DNA of 64,000 bases from Diplosphaera chodatii (taxonomy: Eukaryota; Chlorophyta; Trebouxiophyceae; Prasiolales; Stichococcaceae): positions 186,001 through 250,000 of the forward strand of contig JAALGY010000031.1 of assembly GCA_032358165.1 (NCBI GenBank), written 5' to 3'. Each line of letters starts with the position of its first letter. Position 1 is the stretch's first letter. Positions 44,001-54,983 of this stretch are shown here, in pieces. The position numbers and the translations under genes are program-made. The notes below the pieces were generated by a model. That model was not told where the DNA came from, did no database searches, and saw only the letters and a program-made list of their open reading frames with translations.

Positions 44001-46218
44001 CTGACGCGCGCGCTGCCTGCGACTCGCAAATGGACGAGGCCCACGCCATGCTGGCCAGCGACCCCGGCTTCCGTGCAGAGTACTTCAAGCTGTGGGAGGG
44101 GCAGCGCAAGGGGCCCACCTCGCCGTACCAGGACCTCGAGGAGGCGGCGGCGCCGGGCGGCGGCCGGGCGCGCGGCGGCCGCGGCGGCGCCGACTCCCCG
44201 GGGGCCGACGAGAGCAGCAAGGCGCGCGCCGAGGCCGTGGTGGCCGCCGCGCTGGCGCAGGTGGGCGCCATGCATGGTGGCATTGCCCCCCTGTACCAGC
44301 ATGTTTGCAGGGTCGGCGGGGTAGGTGCTGGGTGTGGTTGGTTGCATGCCTGGAAGGCCGTGGTCTCAGTTCAGCTTAGCTATGGGGATGTGTCCCTTGG
44401 ATGTCAGGCGTGCTGCACTCGAGTTGAGCATGCAGCAGTGGCAGGGGTGTAGTCGTTGGTAGCGTGGCGAGGATCGCTTGAACCGGGCGCAATGCTGCCG
44501 CAGGCCCGTGAGACGCTGGCGCAGCAGAAGGCGAAGGCAGACGAGGCAGCGGCTGCGGCGGGGCGCGCCGCCGCCGACAAGCCGTCGGCTGCAGAGGCGG
44601 ATGGCCACTCAGGTGAGCACCTGGCACTCATGCAGTGCTGTACTTGGCTGTGCACAAAAGCACATCGGCAGTGCGCAGCAACCTGAACGACCTCCCAGCC
44701 GCGACTGCCGGCAGCATCTCGTCTGCTCGCTGCAGCTGAGCATGCCGCGACACGTGTCGTCACCCGCACTGACAGCGGTGTCGCCAGGCCCGAGTGCTGG
44801 AATGCGATCTGCGGCCCGGCCGAGTGTTCCGGCACGCCATGCAGGCGGCGACACGGCCGCGGCCAGCGCCTCGGCGGCGGCGGCGGCGGCGCTGGGCAGC
44901 GCGCCGGCGGCCGACAGGAAGCCGGCGCGCGCGCGCAAGCCCGGCGGCGGGCGGGCGGCGCCGCCGCCCGTGGCGCTGCCCGAGGTGGCGGACGACCCCT
45001 TCGAGCTGCCCAGCGCCGCCAAAAAGTCCAAGGAGGCGGCGGTCGACGGCGAGGCGGAGAAGGAGCGGGTGGGGCTTTGCGTTTTGAATGCTCGCTGCCA
45101 TGTCTCATGTTGTTGTGCGATGCTGGGCGTCAAGGTGTGAGGCATTGCACCTGCGCAGCAGCACGCTGCCAGACTCGCGCCATTGTACCCTTGCAGTACG
45201 CTGACGTATTGCTCCGCAGTGGTACGAGTGCTTTTACCATCCTTTCTCAGGTCCGTGAGCAGAACCGCGCGGCAGCGGCCGAGGCGGCGGCCCGCAAGGA
45301 GCGGCAGAAGAAGGCGGCGGAGGACAAGCGCCGCGCCGCCGAGTCCCGCCGGAAGGTGATCAGCCCATCAACAGAATGGGCAAGGGCCTGTCGTTTCTTA
45401 CAGCAGCCCAGTAGGTTGGCTGTGCACTCTGTCCATTCACCATGCCAACAGGTGACCTGCGCAGGTTCTGGGTGCTGAGTGGTCGATACACACCATGCAC
45501 GAGCGGTGCACCAGCAATTGCACCAGCTTGCCCTTCCGCTCACCAGCCTTTGCTGTTTTGCTGTGCTCAACCAGGAACTGGCAGCGAAGGAGGCAGCAGC
45601 CAAGCAGCAGCCGCAGCCGGCGGCGCAGCAGGCGCAGGCCGCCAGCTCGCCGGCGGCAGGCTCCCCCGCGCTGTCCGAGGCGGACGGCGCAGAGGCCCCC
45701 GCAGCCGGTGCGCCCCTGGTTGCGCCCCTGGGACACCTGGGTGCCTTTCGTGCGTCACGCATTGATCAACAGGCGCTGAGCCAGGCTCGACACCGTCAAA
45801 GACCAGGGGTGCACGGTGCCTTTCGAGGTGACGACTGTCCTGCAGGGCAGCAGCGGCTCCGCTGGCCACATGCTTTCCAGCTGGTGAGTGGCTGCTTGTC
45901 CGTCACCCAGCAGGTGCGGAGCCCGCGTCGGCGGCGGCCGGCGTGGCGTCGCCTTCGGGGTACGACAGCGGCAGCGGGCGGCCCAAGCCCAAGGGCCGAG
46001 CAGTGCTGCCTCAGCCAGTCCCCCGGGCGCGCATGCCAGTCAAGAAGAAGAACATTGCGGTGCGGTTCCTATCGCGCAGCTACAACCGTCTGGAGGCCGG
46101 CGCCACCGCAGCCATCGACCAGGGGGGGCCGCTGGTCCGTGAGAACCCAGCGCTGGCCGTGGCAGCCGTCGGTGTGCTGGCCATCCTGGTGGTTGTGCTC
46201 GCCATACGGATGGTGTGA
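41048..46218 (+). CDS. proton pump interactor (PPI1)-like coiled-coil protein, C-terminal membrane anchor
   Basis: About twelve exons. Exon 1 is acidic (MEDASVTPEAQQPVKQAAAE). Exon 2 (about 41686-41807) gives RIWFVRMPKPLEETTSVSSE, like the FxFVR start of the plant PPI core. Long charged coiled coils follow: LQMERDAANELTQAAQDAYN (about 42.0 kb), LQHRITHESVTLNEEKAALA and RIKKLEASREKVREYGAKAE (42.5-42.85 kb), and YRAKESAVRAELRGIQDERA (43.4 kb). The block FSQQIRQVLARGEGALSDAR, then LASDPGFRAEYFKLWEGQRK, is at 43.95-44.1 kb. Lys/Ala-rich segments RAAAAEAAARKERQKKAAED (45.27 kb) lead to VKKKNIAVRFLSRSYNRLEA and a final TM helix (PALAVAAVGVLAILVVVLAI). HES(V/L)TLxEEKxxLxxIKxLExSREKV is the signature I associate with Arabidopsis PPI1, a tail-anchored activator of the plasma-membrane H+-ATPase. 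Some exon edges between 44.3 and 45.9 kb are uncertain. Confidence 0.7.
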
Positions 46219-47052
46219 GGCGCCCCGCTAAACTTGTGGCTGCGGGGCGGACATATGCTTGGGCATGGGGCCCATGTCAGACTGCTCATAGCCGCATAGC
46301 AGGGGGACCCCAGTTCTCGCTGACTGCAGCAGCGCGCAAGTCCTAGTGCGTCCCACATTGTTCGGCACTGCTTATGACTCGGGCCCGGATGGTTGCGGCA
46401 GGATAGGGTGCTTTGGCAAACAGATCGGCGCGCCCTGAGGCTTGCATAATAGCGCCACAGACTGCGGTATGCACAGCTGCCAGCAGTGCAAACGCAGTCA
46501 GGCGACTGAATCCAACATGACAGACGGAGGTGTCATCTGGCAGACCTGTAGGTGCAAATGCCGGCATCATGGCCTGTCACAAGTGCGCTCATGTTTCAAC
46601 GCCAACTATGCTTCCCATATGGCGCATTGCTTGACTGCACATTGCATGACGGTGCTGGCCATCACCATTGACGTCGTCACCTCCAACATCTTTCACTCCT
46701 GGCGTCTAGCATATGCCACTTCGGCGGATGGGTAGGGCAAAGATGCTGCCCGCTGCACGTCTCGGACAGCTTGCCTGGTGGCTGGTGCACGACTGGGGCG
46801 CCAGCAGTAGGAAGCACCACCGAAAGAGTCAGCATGCACCAAGCCCTGCAATTGCATATCCACACACTGTTTTCCTCAAAAACTTGCTGTCAGTTGACAG
46901 CTCTGATTGGATACTGGTGCTGTGCGCTGTTCTAGGACGTTTTACGGATCACCCTGCTTGTATATTGGCCCTGCACAGCACCTGATTGAGCAGTCGTCTC
47001 TGGTACCCTGTACTGCAGCCACGGCCGGCAAGGATCGCGGTTGAGCATTCGC
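46219..47052. other. intergenic, with one weak small ORF
   Basis: About 830 bp between plus-strand genes. A minus-strand frame at 46570-46343 (MMPAFAPTGLPDDTSVCHVG, 75 codons) has a hydrophobic middle (LTAFALLAAVHTAVCGAIMQ) and could be a small membrane protein. Nothing else supports it. An upstream exon of the next gene may also lie here. Confidence 0.25.
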
Positions 47053-48373
47053 ATGTTGCCATCCATCAATCAGCTGGCCGACGCATCAGGCGATCCCACA
47101 GTGAACACGCTCGCTGGCAACGCTGCTCAACTGCTGGCCAACGCCAATCTGAGAGACAGCTCCTTTACGGAGCACAGCATCACTCGGGTGATCATCAGGT
47201 TGGAGGGCGCAGAGGGCCCAGACGCGCAGCGTGTGCAGGCGGCGCTATTGACACTCAAGCACCTGCGAGATGTGAGCTACTGCACTGCCCAACGAGCCTG
47301 CAAACATCTGCCGTGCATGCTGATTCTGCTCCACTGTGCTAAAGTGTGATCAAGTGTAAACGCTGCAAACACAAGGTCGGTTCTGATATCAGCGCAGTGT
47401 TTGGCAGCTGGCTTCCTCATGCGGTGATGCTGTGCGCCGAGATAGTGATCATCCGAAGCCTTGAGGTACAAGCTGCAGGTGCTCGAGACGCACTCGCATG
47501 CGTCAAGGGAATCGGATGCAGAGCGAACCGCGAGCAACCCCATCGACATTCGCACCTCGGGTACAGTCTTCGCGGCATGCATCGCCTGCAAGATTGCCAG
47601 ATCATGGCGCCAGTGCCACATCATCGCCTTAACGGCAAGATCTAGGTTTGGGGCTCCACCTTACGCACAGCGTGAAAACGGTGTCATATTTGCAGATGAT
47701 TTGCTCAGCAGCTCGCCGCTCGCATCCAGCGTGCACAGCTTCTCAAGCGTCGGCGGGAGCAACTTCGGCGGCAGGAGTGCCTGTGGCGCGGCCGATGCTG
47801 CCGACGAGCTGCGGCGCCTCAGGATTGAGGACTTTGCAGACGGACCGGCATCGTCGCAGCCCAGCTTCAGCGGACGACCTCAGGTGGGCGCAGTACTGTC
47901 CTTGGGCACATTTTGCAGAACTGCTGGGCGAGGGCAGGCAGCAGGACAGTCTGGGAGGAGCTGCACTCAGTGGATGCACCGTTGTGCCATCAGAGCATGC
48001 ACAACAGCGACAGGGTGGCTCCATCACCTGCAGGTGACGGGGCGTACGTCGGGCGAGTTTGGGGGCCAGGCGGTGGCCGGGGGGAGCCCGTACGGCAGCC
48101 CACCCTGCAGCAGCCCGGCGCACCCCCGCCGCGACATGACCAGCTACAGCCCCGGGACGTCCATGCGCATGCTGCAGAGCGACCTGCGCAAGGTGGCGCT
48201 CACAGACGGTAGGCAACTTAATTTGGAGCAGCACCAAGCCTGCCTTCGCCTGCGGGCAGTGATGGACCAGCTGCATGCGACGTCTGCATTGTGATGCAGG
48301 CTATTTGTATCTGTGAGGGCTTTTGGTCTGTGCTCGTGCAGACACCCAAGATGATTTTTTTGGCGCATTCTGA
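47053..48373 (+). CDS. unidentified Ser-rich protein
   Basis: Five segments join in frame: MLPSINQLADASGDPTVNTL to LLTLKHLRD (47053-47273); VLETHSHASRESDAERTASN (from about 47477); DDLLSSSPLASSVHSFSSVG to FSGRPQ (about 47696-47883); VTGRTSGEFGGQAV to VALTD (about 48034-48210); and a short last exon ending DTQDDFFGAF with TGA at 48371. An open frame continues upstream of the chosen ATG to an acceptor at about 47022, so an earlier exon is possible. The N-terminal 75 residues look helical (THSIT-type loop, RVQAALLTLKHLRD); the rest is Ser/Gly-rich and probably disordered with an acidic/aromatic tail. I do not recognise a family. Confidence 0.45.
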
Positions 48374-49000
48374 TGGCGTCGGCTGGGCCCCTGCCCAGTG
48401 CAGCAGCCGCCCCGTCCAGCACCATTCATTCATGCAGCGACAACGGCTGCAGTGGCTCCGCATGCAACAAACGAAAGCAGCCTGAAGAGGTCTCCGGCAA
48501 GAAGACGGGTAGCACAGCATGCCATCTCGCAACATGCCTCAGCTGCTGGGTGCAGTTGCAGCAGGTTGCGGGGTGGCGTGCCGACCTGGCTCAGAAGTTC
48601 GAAATGGTGTACACAGTGTTCCCTGGTGTACGATGAATTGATCTTTCTGTACACTACGATTTGCTGGCAGCCTGGTCGTCCGTTTGACGGCAAGGGTCTG
48701 TGCTGCATAAGCTGCAAAGGCGATGGCATTGTAAGAGCGAGATTGATTTTCGCCAGTCTTTTGATGGGGACCAGTTTTGGATAACGGCCAGCGTCTCGAG
48801 AGGTTTTGACATCAGCAGATTTATTTGCAAGTTCCAGCAAGCAAGCAAGGGCAGCACACAACTGAAAACATCAAAATGTAACACAAAAAGAGGTTGAGGG
48901 GCCTGCAGCTGCAGACACGACGCGTGCATGCTGGATGAGACCTGCATCTGATCGCCAACGTGCAAGCACTTCGTTGCCATGCGTCTGCGCCAACATGCGG
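48374..49000. other. intergenic between convergent unidentified genes
   Basis: About 630 bp, with AT-rich patches near 48350 and 48780-48900. An 87-codon plus-strand frame from 48373 and antisense frames have no splice support. No gene is called. Confidence 0.3.
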
Positions 49001-50889
49001 TCACAAGTGACGGGAGCATCCGAGGGAAAACACAGGGAAGTCAGAAAAGTAACGCAAAACACATCTGATTCGCAGTGCGCACATCAGCCTGCACCAGGCT
49101 GTGCGGTTCCCTTCCTCCGCGAGTTCCACACTCCGCCTCACACCCAGCTGTGGCTGTCGGACACAGGGGTCGACCCATCAGACCCCCGCGCTAATGTACC
49201 GGCGCTCCTGCGCCTGCAGGTACGCGATGCTGTGCATCGGCGAGCTGCCGCTGCCGCGGGCCCCGCCGCCGCCGCCGACGTCGCAGCTCCCAACGTCCTG
49301 CTGCGCGGCGGCGGACCGCATGACGTGCTGCGCCGCCCACTCGGAGGCCCAGGTCGGGCGCCGCTGCCACTCGGGCGGGCTGCGCGGCCGCTGGTGCTGC
49401 GCCCAGGACAGCAGCCACCCTCAGCAGGCGTCACAGCATTCAGTACACGCAAACGCTGCATGTGCACGTCCTGCCCGGATAAGCGCCAGCTGCAGTGCCG
49501 CTACACACATATGCCTGCCGGTGCCATCAGGCACCTGCTGTGAGGGACAGGCACACAGTGTCAAGCACAGGTGTACACCAGGTACTCATTCCGCACCTGG
49601 TGGCCGTCGGCAAAACTTGCGGCCGCCGCCTCGGGGCGGCCGAAGGACGGGCCGCTGTGGGTGCGCAGCGGGGTGAGGGCCGTCGCGGAGCAGCTGGCGC
49701 GGCGCACGTGGCGCGGCGGCAGCGGCGGCAGCGACGGCCGCCGCGTGGACGCGCCCTCACCCAGCTGCAGCTGCGGCTGCTGCGGGCCCCGCAGCCCGAA
49801 GGCCGCCGCAGCGCTGCCGTACCGGTGCGCGTGCGCGGACGCCGCAGACATGCTGGCAGCACGCACGCTGCGCTCCACCTGCAGAAGGTTCGAAGGCAGC
49901 TTAGTGCCTGCTGGAAGGTGTGTCCATGATGAAATCGTGACCTTCGACCAGAAGGTCCATTCAAGGCCAAGGTGTCCACTACTTGTCGGCCGCTAGCTTG
50001 CAACCAAAACAACCTGCGGCGCTGCGTCGTCGATCCACCAGGGCTCGTCCAGGGGCTCGGGCTGCAGCGCGGGCAGCGCGAAGGGGGTGCTGGCCGCGGG
50101 CGCCGCTGCGGCGCCGGCGGCGGCGGCGGGGTTGTGCGTGCTGGCGGGCAGGACAGCTGTACCGCCCGAGCCGCCCTGGTGCACCTGTAGCAGCGAGCGG
50201 CGCCGAGGGGCCTCCTCAGAGGGGCGTCGAAACGTTTCGCCAGAGGGTCGTCGAAATGTCTCCTCCGACGGAGCAAAGTCGGAGTCCGGGAACAGCGGTG
50301 GCGGCGGCGGCTGGTGGGCGGAGCTGCCGATGGACAGCCGGCTGAGGCTCTGGGCGCTGCCCGACGACAGCTGCCGCTCGAACGCCTGCCGCTGCGCCGC
50401 CTGCTGCCGCTGCGCCGCCAGCTCCTGCTGCCACGGCTGCCGGGGCGGCAGGGCCCCGGGCTGCGGGCTCGCCATACAAGTCCGCTGCCGCTGCTGCTGC
50501 TGCTGCTGCCTCTGGTGCTGGTGGAATGCCGAGTGCTGGTGCGCCGGGGGCTGCGGCGCGGAGTGCTGCTGGGAGGCAGACCGCAGCGGCTGCAATGGCG
50601 GCGAGACAACAGACGGGCGCCCGCTGCCCGGCGGCATCAGGGTCGCATCGATGGCAGCCTCCACCTCCATGGCGGAATATGAGTCCGATTCCCCTTCCTC
50701 GGCGGTCCAGCCGACAAGGTCGTGCGCTGTGAGCAGGGGCGGGGGCAGCATGGCGGCATCGGCGGGCTCGTAGCCCAGGATGGACGACTTGCGGCTCAGG
50801 GGCTCCGCCGGCTGGGCCTCGCAGTCGTCCAGCCCCTGCAGCACGCTGTCCGGCGACCAGCCGTCCTCCGATGTCCGTCTGAAGGCCTC
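49001..50889 (-). CDS. unidentified Gln/Ser/Pro-rich protein (3' part of a gene)
   Basis: The large exon 50889 to about 50010 starts EAFRRTSEDGWSPDSVLQGL. It continues with EPLSRKSSILGYEPADAAML and EEGESDSYSAMEVEAAIDAT, then a poly-Gln stretch, FERQLSSGSAQSLSRLSIGS, a direct repeat FRRPSGETFRRPSEEAPRRR, and PLDEPWWIDDAAPQ. The next exon (about 49879-49570) carries VERSVRAASMSAASAHAHRY and RRPSLPPLPPRHVRRASCSA. A last exon (about 49410 down) reads SPPEWQRRPTWASEWAAQHV and SPMHSIAYLQAQERRYISA. Many RRxS-type sites suggest a phosphorylated, largely disordered protein. N-terminal exons probably lie upstream (for example 51430-51220) but are not joined with confidence, and the stop at 49001 is provisional. 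No family recognised. Confidence 0.45.
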
Positions 50890-52836
50890 CTGCAGGTGGC
50901 AGGCGATGCAGCGCTGGGACCAGTGAAGTCAACCTGCCTGGCTGCCTGGCAAAGGGCGCCACGTATATCCGTTTCTGTCTGTGGCAGCCTCAGATTGCAA
51001 TGCGGTCAGGGTCCTGTAACTATACAACGGCGCCTCCAGTGCAATGCGTGCCCGTGTATTGCGTTGGAGGCAGGTACAGATCCGCTCAGAACACTGCTGG
51101 CAAATTGCGCCTCGGCACGCAGCGCCGGGAAGTACACAACGCTGCTAGACATCTTTAAACGCGTGTCGAGGCGTACGCGGCACGACTGTGTGCCCGGACA
51201 CGCGCCAGCGGTGGTGGCCCCAAGTGCAAGACACTACAGGTGCAGCAGCGCACTTCTCCAGGTTTGCGACCACCTGAAAGTACAGCACACGCCTTCGGTG
51301 CATGAAGCATACCTCTGAGCTGCCACGGCGGCATTCAAGCAGGCCCTGCTCGCTGCTGCGCGCGAAGATGGCGGGGCCGGCATCGTGTTGTTGCAAATGG
51401 CTGTACTCCGTTGCACTCAGTGAAGGGCCGCACAGCTCCGACGCTGCCCACTGCAACCCTGCAGCACACATAGCGCTCCTTTGTACATGCTTGACAGTCG
51501 CGCGCCGTGAAGATGCACGACGCTCCTGATGGCAGAGATTACACCAATGTTGCAAGCCGCCGGGTGCAGCCCCACATAGGCGTTAATTCGTGTCGATCAT
51601 GGCAGTTGTCGGCTAAGAGTACGATGCAATCTTACTTGAGGCGTGCTCCCAGGTGCTGCTCTCTGTTTCCAGGCCCAGAGCGCCGAAACCGAAATCTGCA
51701 TCCAAACTCGCGGGTGCACTTGGCCTACGCACGCGTGGCGGTGCGTAGCTGTGCTCCATGCTACTGGAACAGCTTGCGTACTGGTGTCAGTGTGCCTCGG
51801 CCATTGGAACACCTTGTGACAGACTAGCGGCCCCCGGAGATTTTGGCACGATCCAGCGTGTGGCTGACTGGCTTCTTGGGTTCTGGGTGTACTGCGGCCG
51901 AAGGGACTTTCCAATTACGCAAGTGTACCTAAGCTTGGTTGACAAGCTTACAAGCTTACGGTTGACGTGTGATGTGCTGCACCGTAAAGCTTCAACGCGG
52001 CGGATCATGCAATTCTAAGCAAGAGCTCGCCGCTGCAACACTGTCGTTGCCAAAATTGGGTGCCTGTCCGCCAGCACAGCGCAGGCCACGTCTAAAGCAC
52101 TGGGTGATGAAATAGTTCCTGGTTCCTACAAGTAAACTCCTAGTAAACTCTGCACAACCTGCTGGGAGCGGTGCGGCCACACCGCAGCAGACAAACCACC
52201 TCGCCTGAACTCTACGCTAAACCTCTGCCAGCAACCTACAAGTTCAAGGACGTCGCCTGGCGGGCCTGACTTCCAACCTGGGAAACTACATTCAAGGTCC
52301 CCATGCCTAACCTGATAGGTGAGCACACTGTGCCATCGCCACTTCTGCGGCATTGCGGCAGCACCTTGACCGTGGAACGCTGTTAGCAAGCCGGCGTCAG
52401 GACGCAGCACCGCCAGCTGCCGCCTCGCTGGACGCCAGCCGGCACAGGTTGCTCCAAGGTGCCCTGGGCGCAAGGCCCGCGCCCAGCAAACATCACAGCT
52501 GCACATCCCAGCGACTGGTCAGACCGCATCCGGCTCCGACTGCTGGCTGGCCGTGCTGCCACAGCACGGTTGCGCTGCCGTGCCGCCGCTGGCGCAGCCC
52601 AGCCTGCTTTGTAAAATCGACAGGCGCCGCCGCTCACGCGTCCATCTTCGGGCCGGCGGCGCAGATCTCCGCCGCCGTGTCCCCGCTGACAAAGCCGCCG
52701 CCCGATGCGTACCTGCAGTGCGGAAACACAAAGCCGCTCCGTCCATTGCTCAATCCACTGCTGCAGGGGTTGCTGCACAGCAGACTGAGCACAGGTGTGC
52801 ATGTCTGTTATGCTGGCTGCAGGTGCTTGTCAGGCA
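50890..52836. other. region with probable upstream exons and intergenic DNA
   Basis: About 1.9 kb. The 51.1-51.6 kb part has minus-strand frames (GPAIFARSSEQGLLECRRGS at about 51390; VVANLEKC at about 51270) that may be 5' exons of the preceding gene. The 51.6-52.4 kb part is AT-richer and I see no gene; AAGCTT-based short repeats lie near 51930-51960. A minus-strand frame at 52802-52383, just 3' of the PEPCK stop, is probably 3' UTR. Confidence 0.3.
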
Positions 52837-54945
52837 TCAGAAGGTGTGGACCGCAGCGGGCGCGCACTTCTTGAAGTTGGCGGAGTACAGGGAGGCGAGG
52901 TGGCGCAGCGCCCTGTCGAACTCGGCGCCGTCCTTCCACTGCGCGCTCGGCTGCAGGATCTCGTCCGGCACCCGGGACACCCGCTTGGGCACCTGCGATG
53001 GGACACAAGCATTCGAGGGGCTGCAGCAGCACACCATAATGCGTCTAGATTAGATGGTGCAGGGACTGGGCAGAACAGGCTGCTAGTTAGCGCCAAACAG
53101 GAAGGTTGACACTGCTGCAGCCCAAGCGACGCGCATGGGACAGCTGAGGTGTTGTCTTCATGCTCAGCTGCATCCTCCTGGCTTCACTGACAGGCATTTG
53201 GCGGTGACATGCCTGCTCGTTCAGTGCTGTCTGCAGCTCAGCATGCGACAGCGACCAAGACCAGGAAACAAGGGCCATAGCCGCCTCAGGGTAGATTTGC
53301 AGGACTTGCAATCTACCCACATCGACCCACATGTTGAAGCTCTGCAGCCCCTCCACATCGTGATCCTCAGCAGCAGCCCACCTGCAGGCCGAAGATGGGC
53401 GTCGCCTCGCACTCCGCGCCCGCCAGCTCGCCCGAGTGGATGGCGTCGATGATCGCGCGCGTGTGCTTCAGCTTCATGCGGTACCCGACGCCGTACCCGC
53501 CCGCCGTCCACCCCGTGTTGACCAGCCTGGCCGCAAGCAAGGCGTCAAGGTATCAGGCGCTGGACCATGGCAAGGGCGTCGGCTGCACGCCTGCCGCAGC
53601 CAGCCACTGCACCGACCCCACAGCCTGCAAGCAGCTGCTCGGAGCAAGGTGTGACGACACAGGGGTCATGCACGCAAAGGCAGAGTGCTCGGGCACACAC
53701 AGATGCTTCGGCTTCGAACCCACCAGGCGGTGGAGCCATGCTTCTGCATCTTCTCTGCCAGCATGGACGCATACTTCATGGGGTGCCACTGCGGCAGCAG
53801 AATGCCAGCGTGTCAGCACCGAAAGCGAAGCACAGCACAGAAGTCCCATGCCACAGCGCATCCTGACACACGCATCGCTGCCTGGTGCCGCGGCACACAG
53901 ACGCGTGCTCCACTTCCGAGGGCTGTCATCACGACGATAACGTGTTTCACCAGCGTCATCAGTGGCATGCGGCAGTTGTGCCTCACCATCAGGAAGGCGC
54001 CGCCGAAGCATGCTGAGAAGGTCGCCTCCGGCTCGGTGACGCCCTGCTCCGTGCCCGCCACCTGTGTGCACACACAGGGCAAAACGCTTGGTAGGCGGCT
54101 GCCTGAATGTGAGAGCCGGTGTTAGGGCTGACCATCAGCCGTGCCGGGGGCTCTGGGGCTGGCCAGCCAGGCAGCCGCTGGGCCCGGCGCTGGCGCACAG
54201 CGGCCGCGAGCGCCCTGTTGGGCAGCTGAGAGTCCAGCGGACGGAGCAGCAGAAAACGTTGCAGGGTGGCAACACGTGGGCACCTTGGCGGTGTAGCCGG
54301 AGATGAAGTGGTACATGGCCTGCGGGGTGGTGAGGCGGGACACGGGCGGCAGCACGCCGAATGCGTCGCAGCACAGCAGGATGATGTTCTTGGGGTGGGG
54401 GCCCACGCACGGGATGCGCGCGTTGGCGATGAAGTCGATGGGGTACGACACCCGCGTGTTCTCCGTCAGCGCGCTGCGTGGAGGGACAGATTTGGGTTCA
54501 GCAATCTGGCATAGGGACGTCAGACCAGCTGACGGTAAGTTGAGGACGCAGAAGCAGCCCAGGTCTCCGAGGGCAGATTTGCATCAGGCGGCTGGAGGCA
54601 TGCGCCAGGATCCAAGGCTTTGCTGTGCTTGTATGCAGGGGAGTGCATGGTACATGTGGCGCGTGTGGGCCGGTGCATGACAGCGGCCATGCCCGCGCAC
54701 TTGCTCATGAAGTCGACCTCGCGCGTGTACTCGTCAAACACCACGTTCTCCAGGATCGCGCCAAAGCGGATCGCGTTCCAGATCTCCGGCTCCGACTCCT
54801 GCAGGTGAAGCAAACCAGGCACATCAGTCGCTGCAGCTGCCTCCAGAATATCACTGCCGGTATGTAGTGCGTCAACAATGACAGACAGGTCGTTCGGTGA
54901 GCGGGCGCGCCCGATCATCAGCGGCACCTTCTTGAGACCGATGCA

Positions 54946-54983
<38 letters not shown>

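Noticed and set aside
52383..52802. 139-codon minus-strand ORF just after the PEPCK stop
   Set aside because: No family motif and no splice signals; more likely PEPCK 3' UTR.
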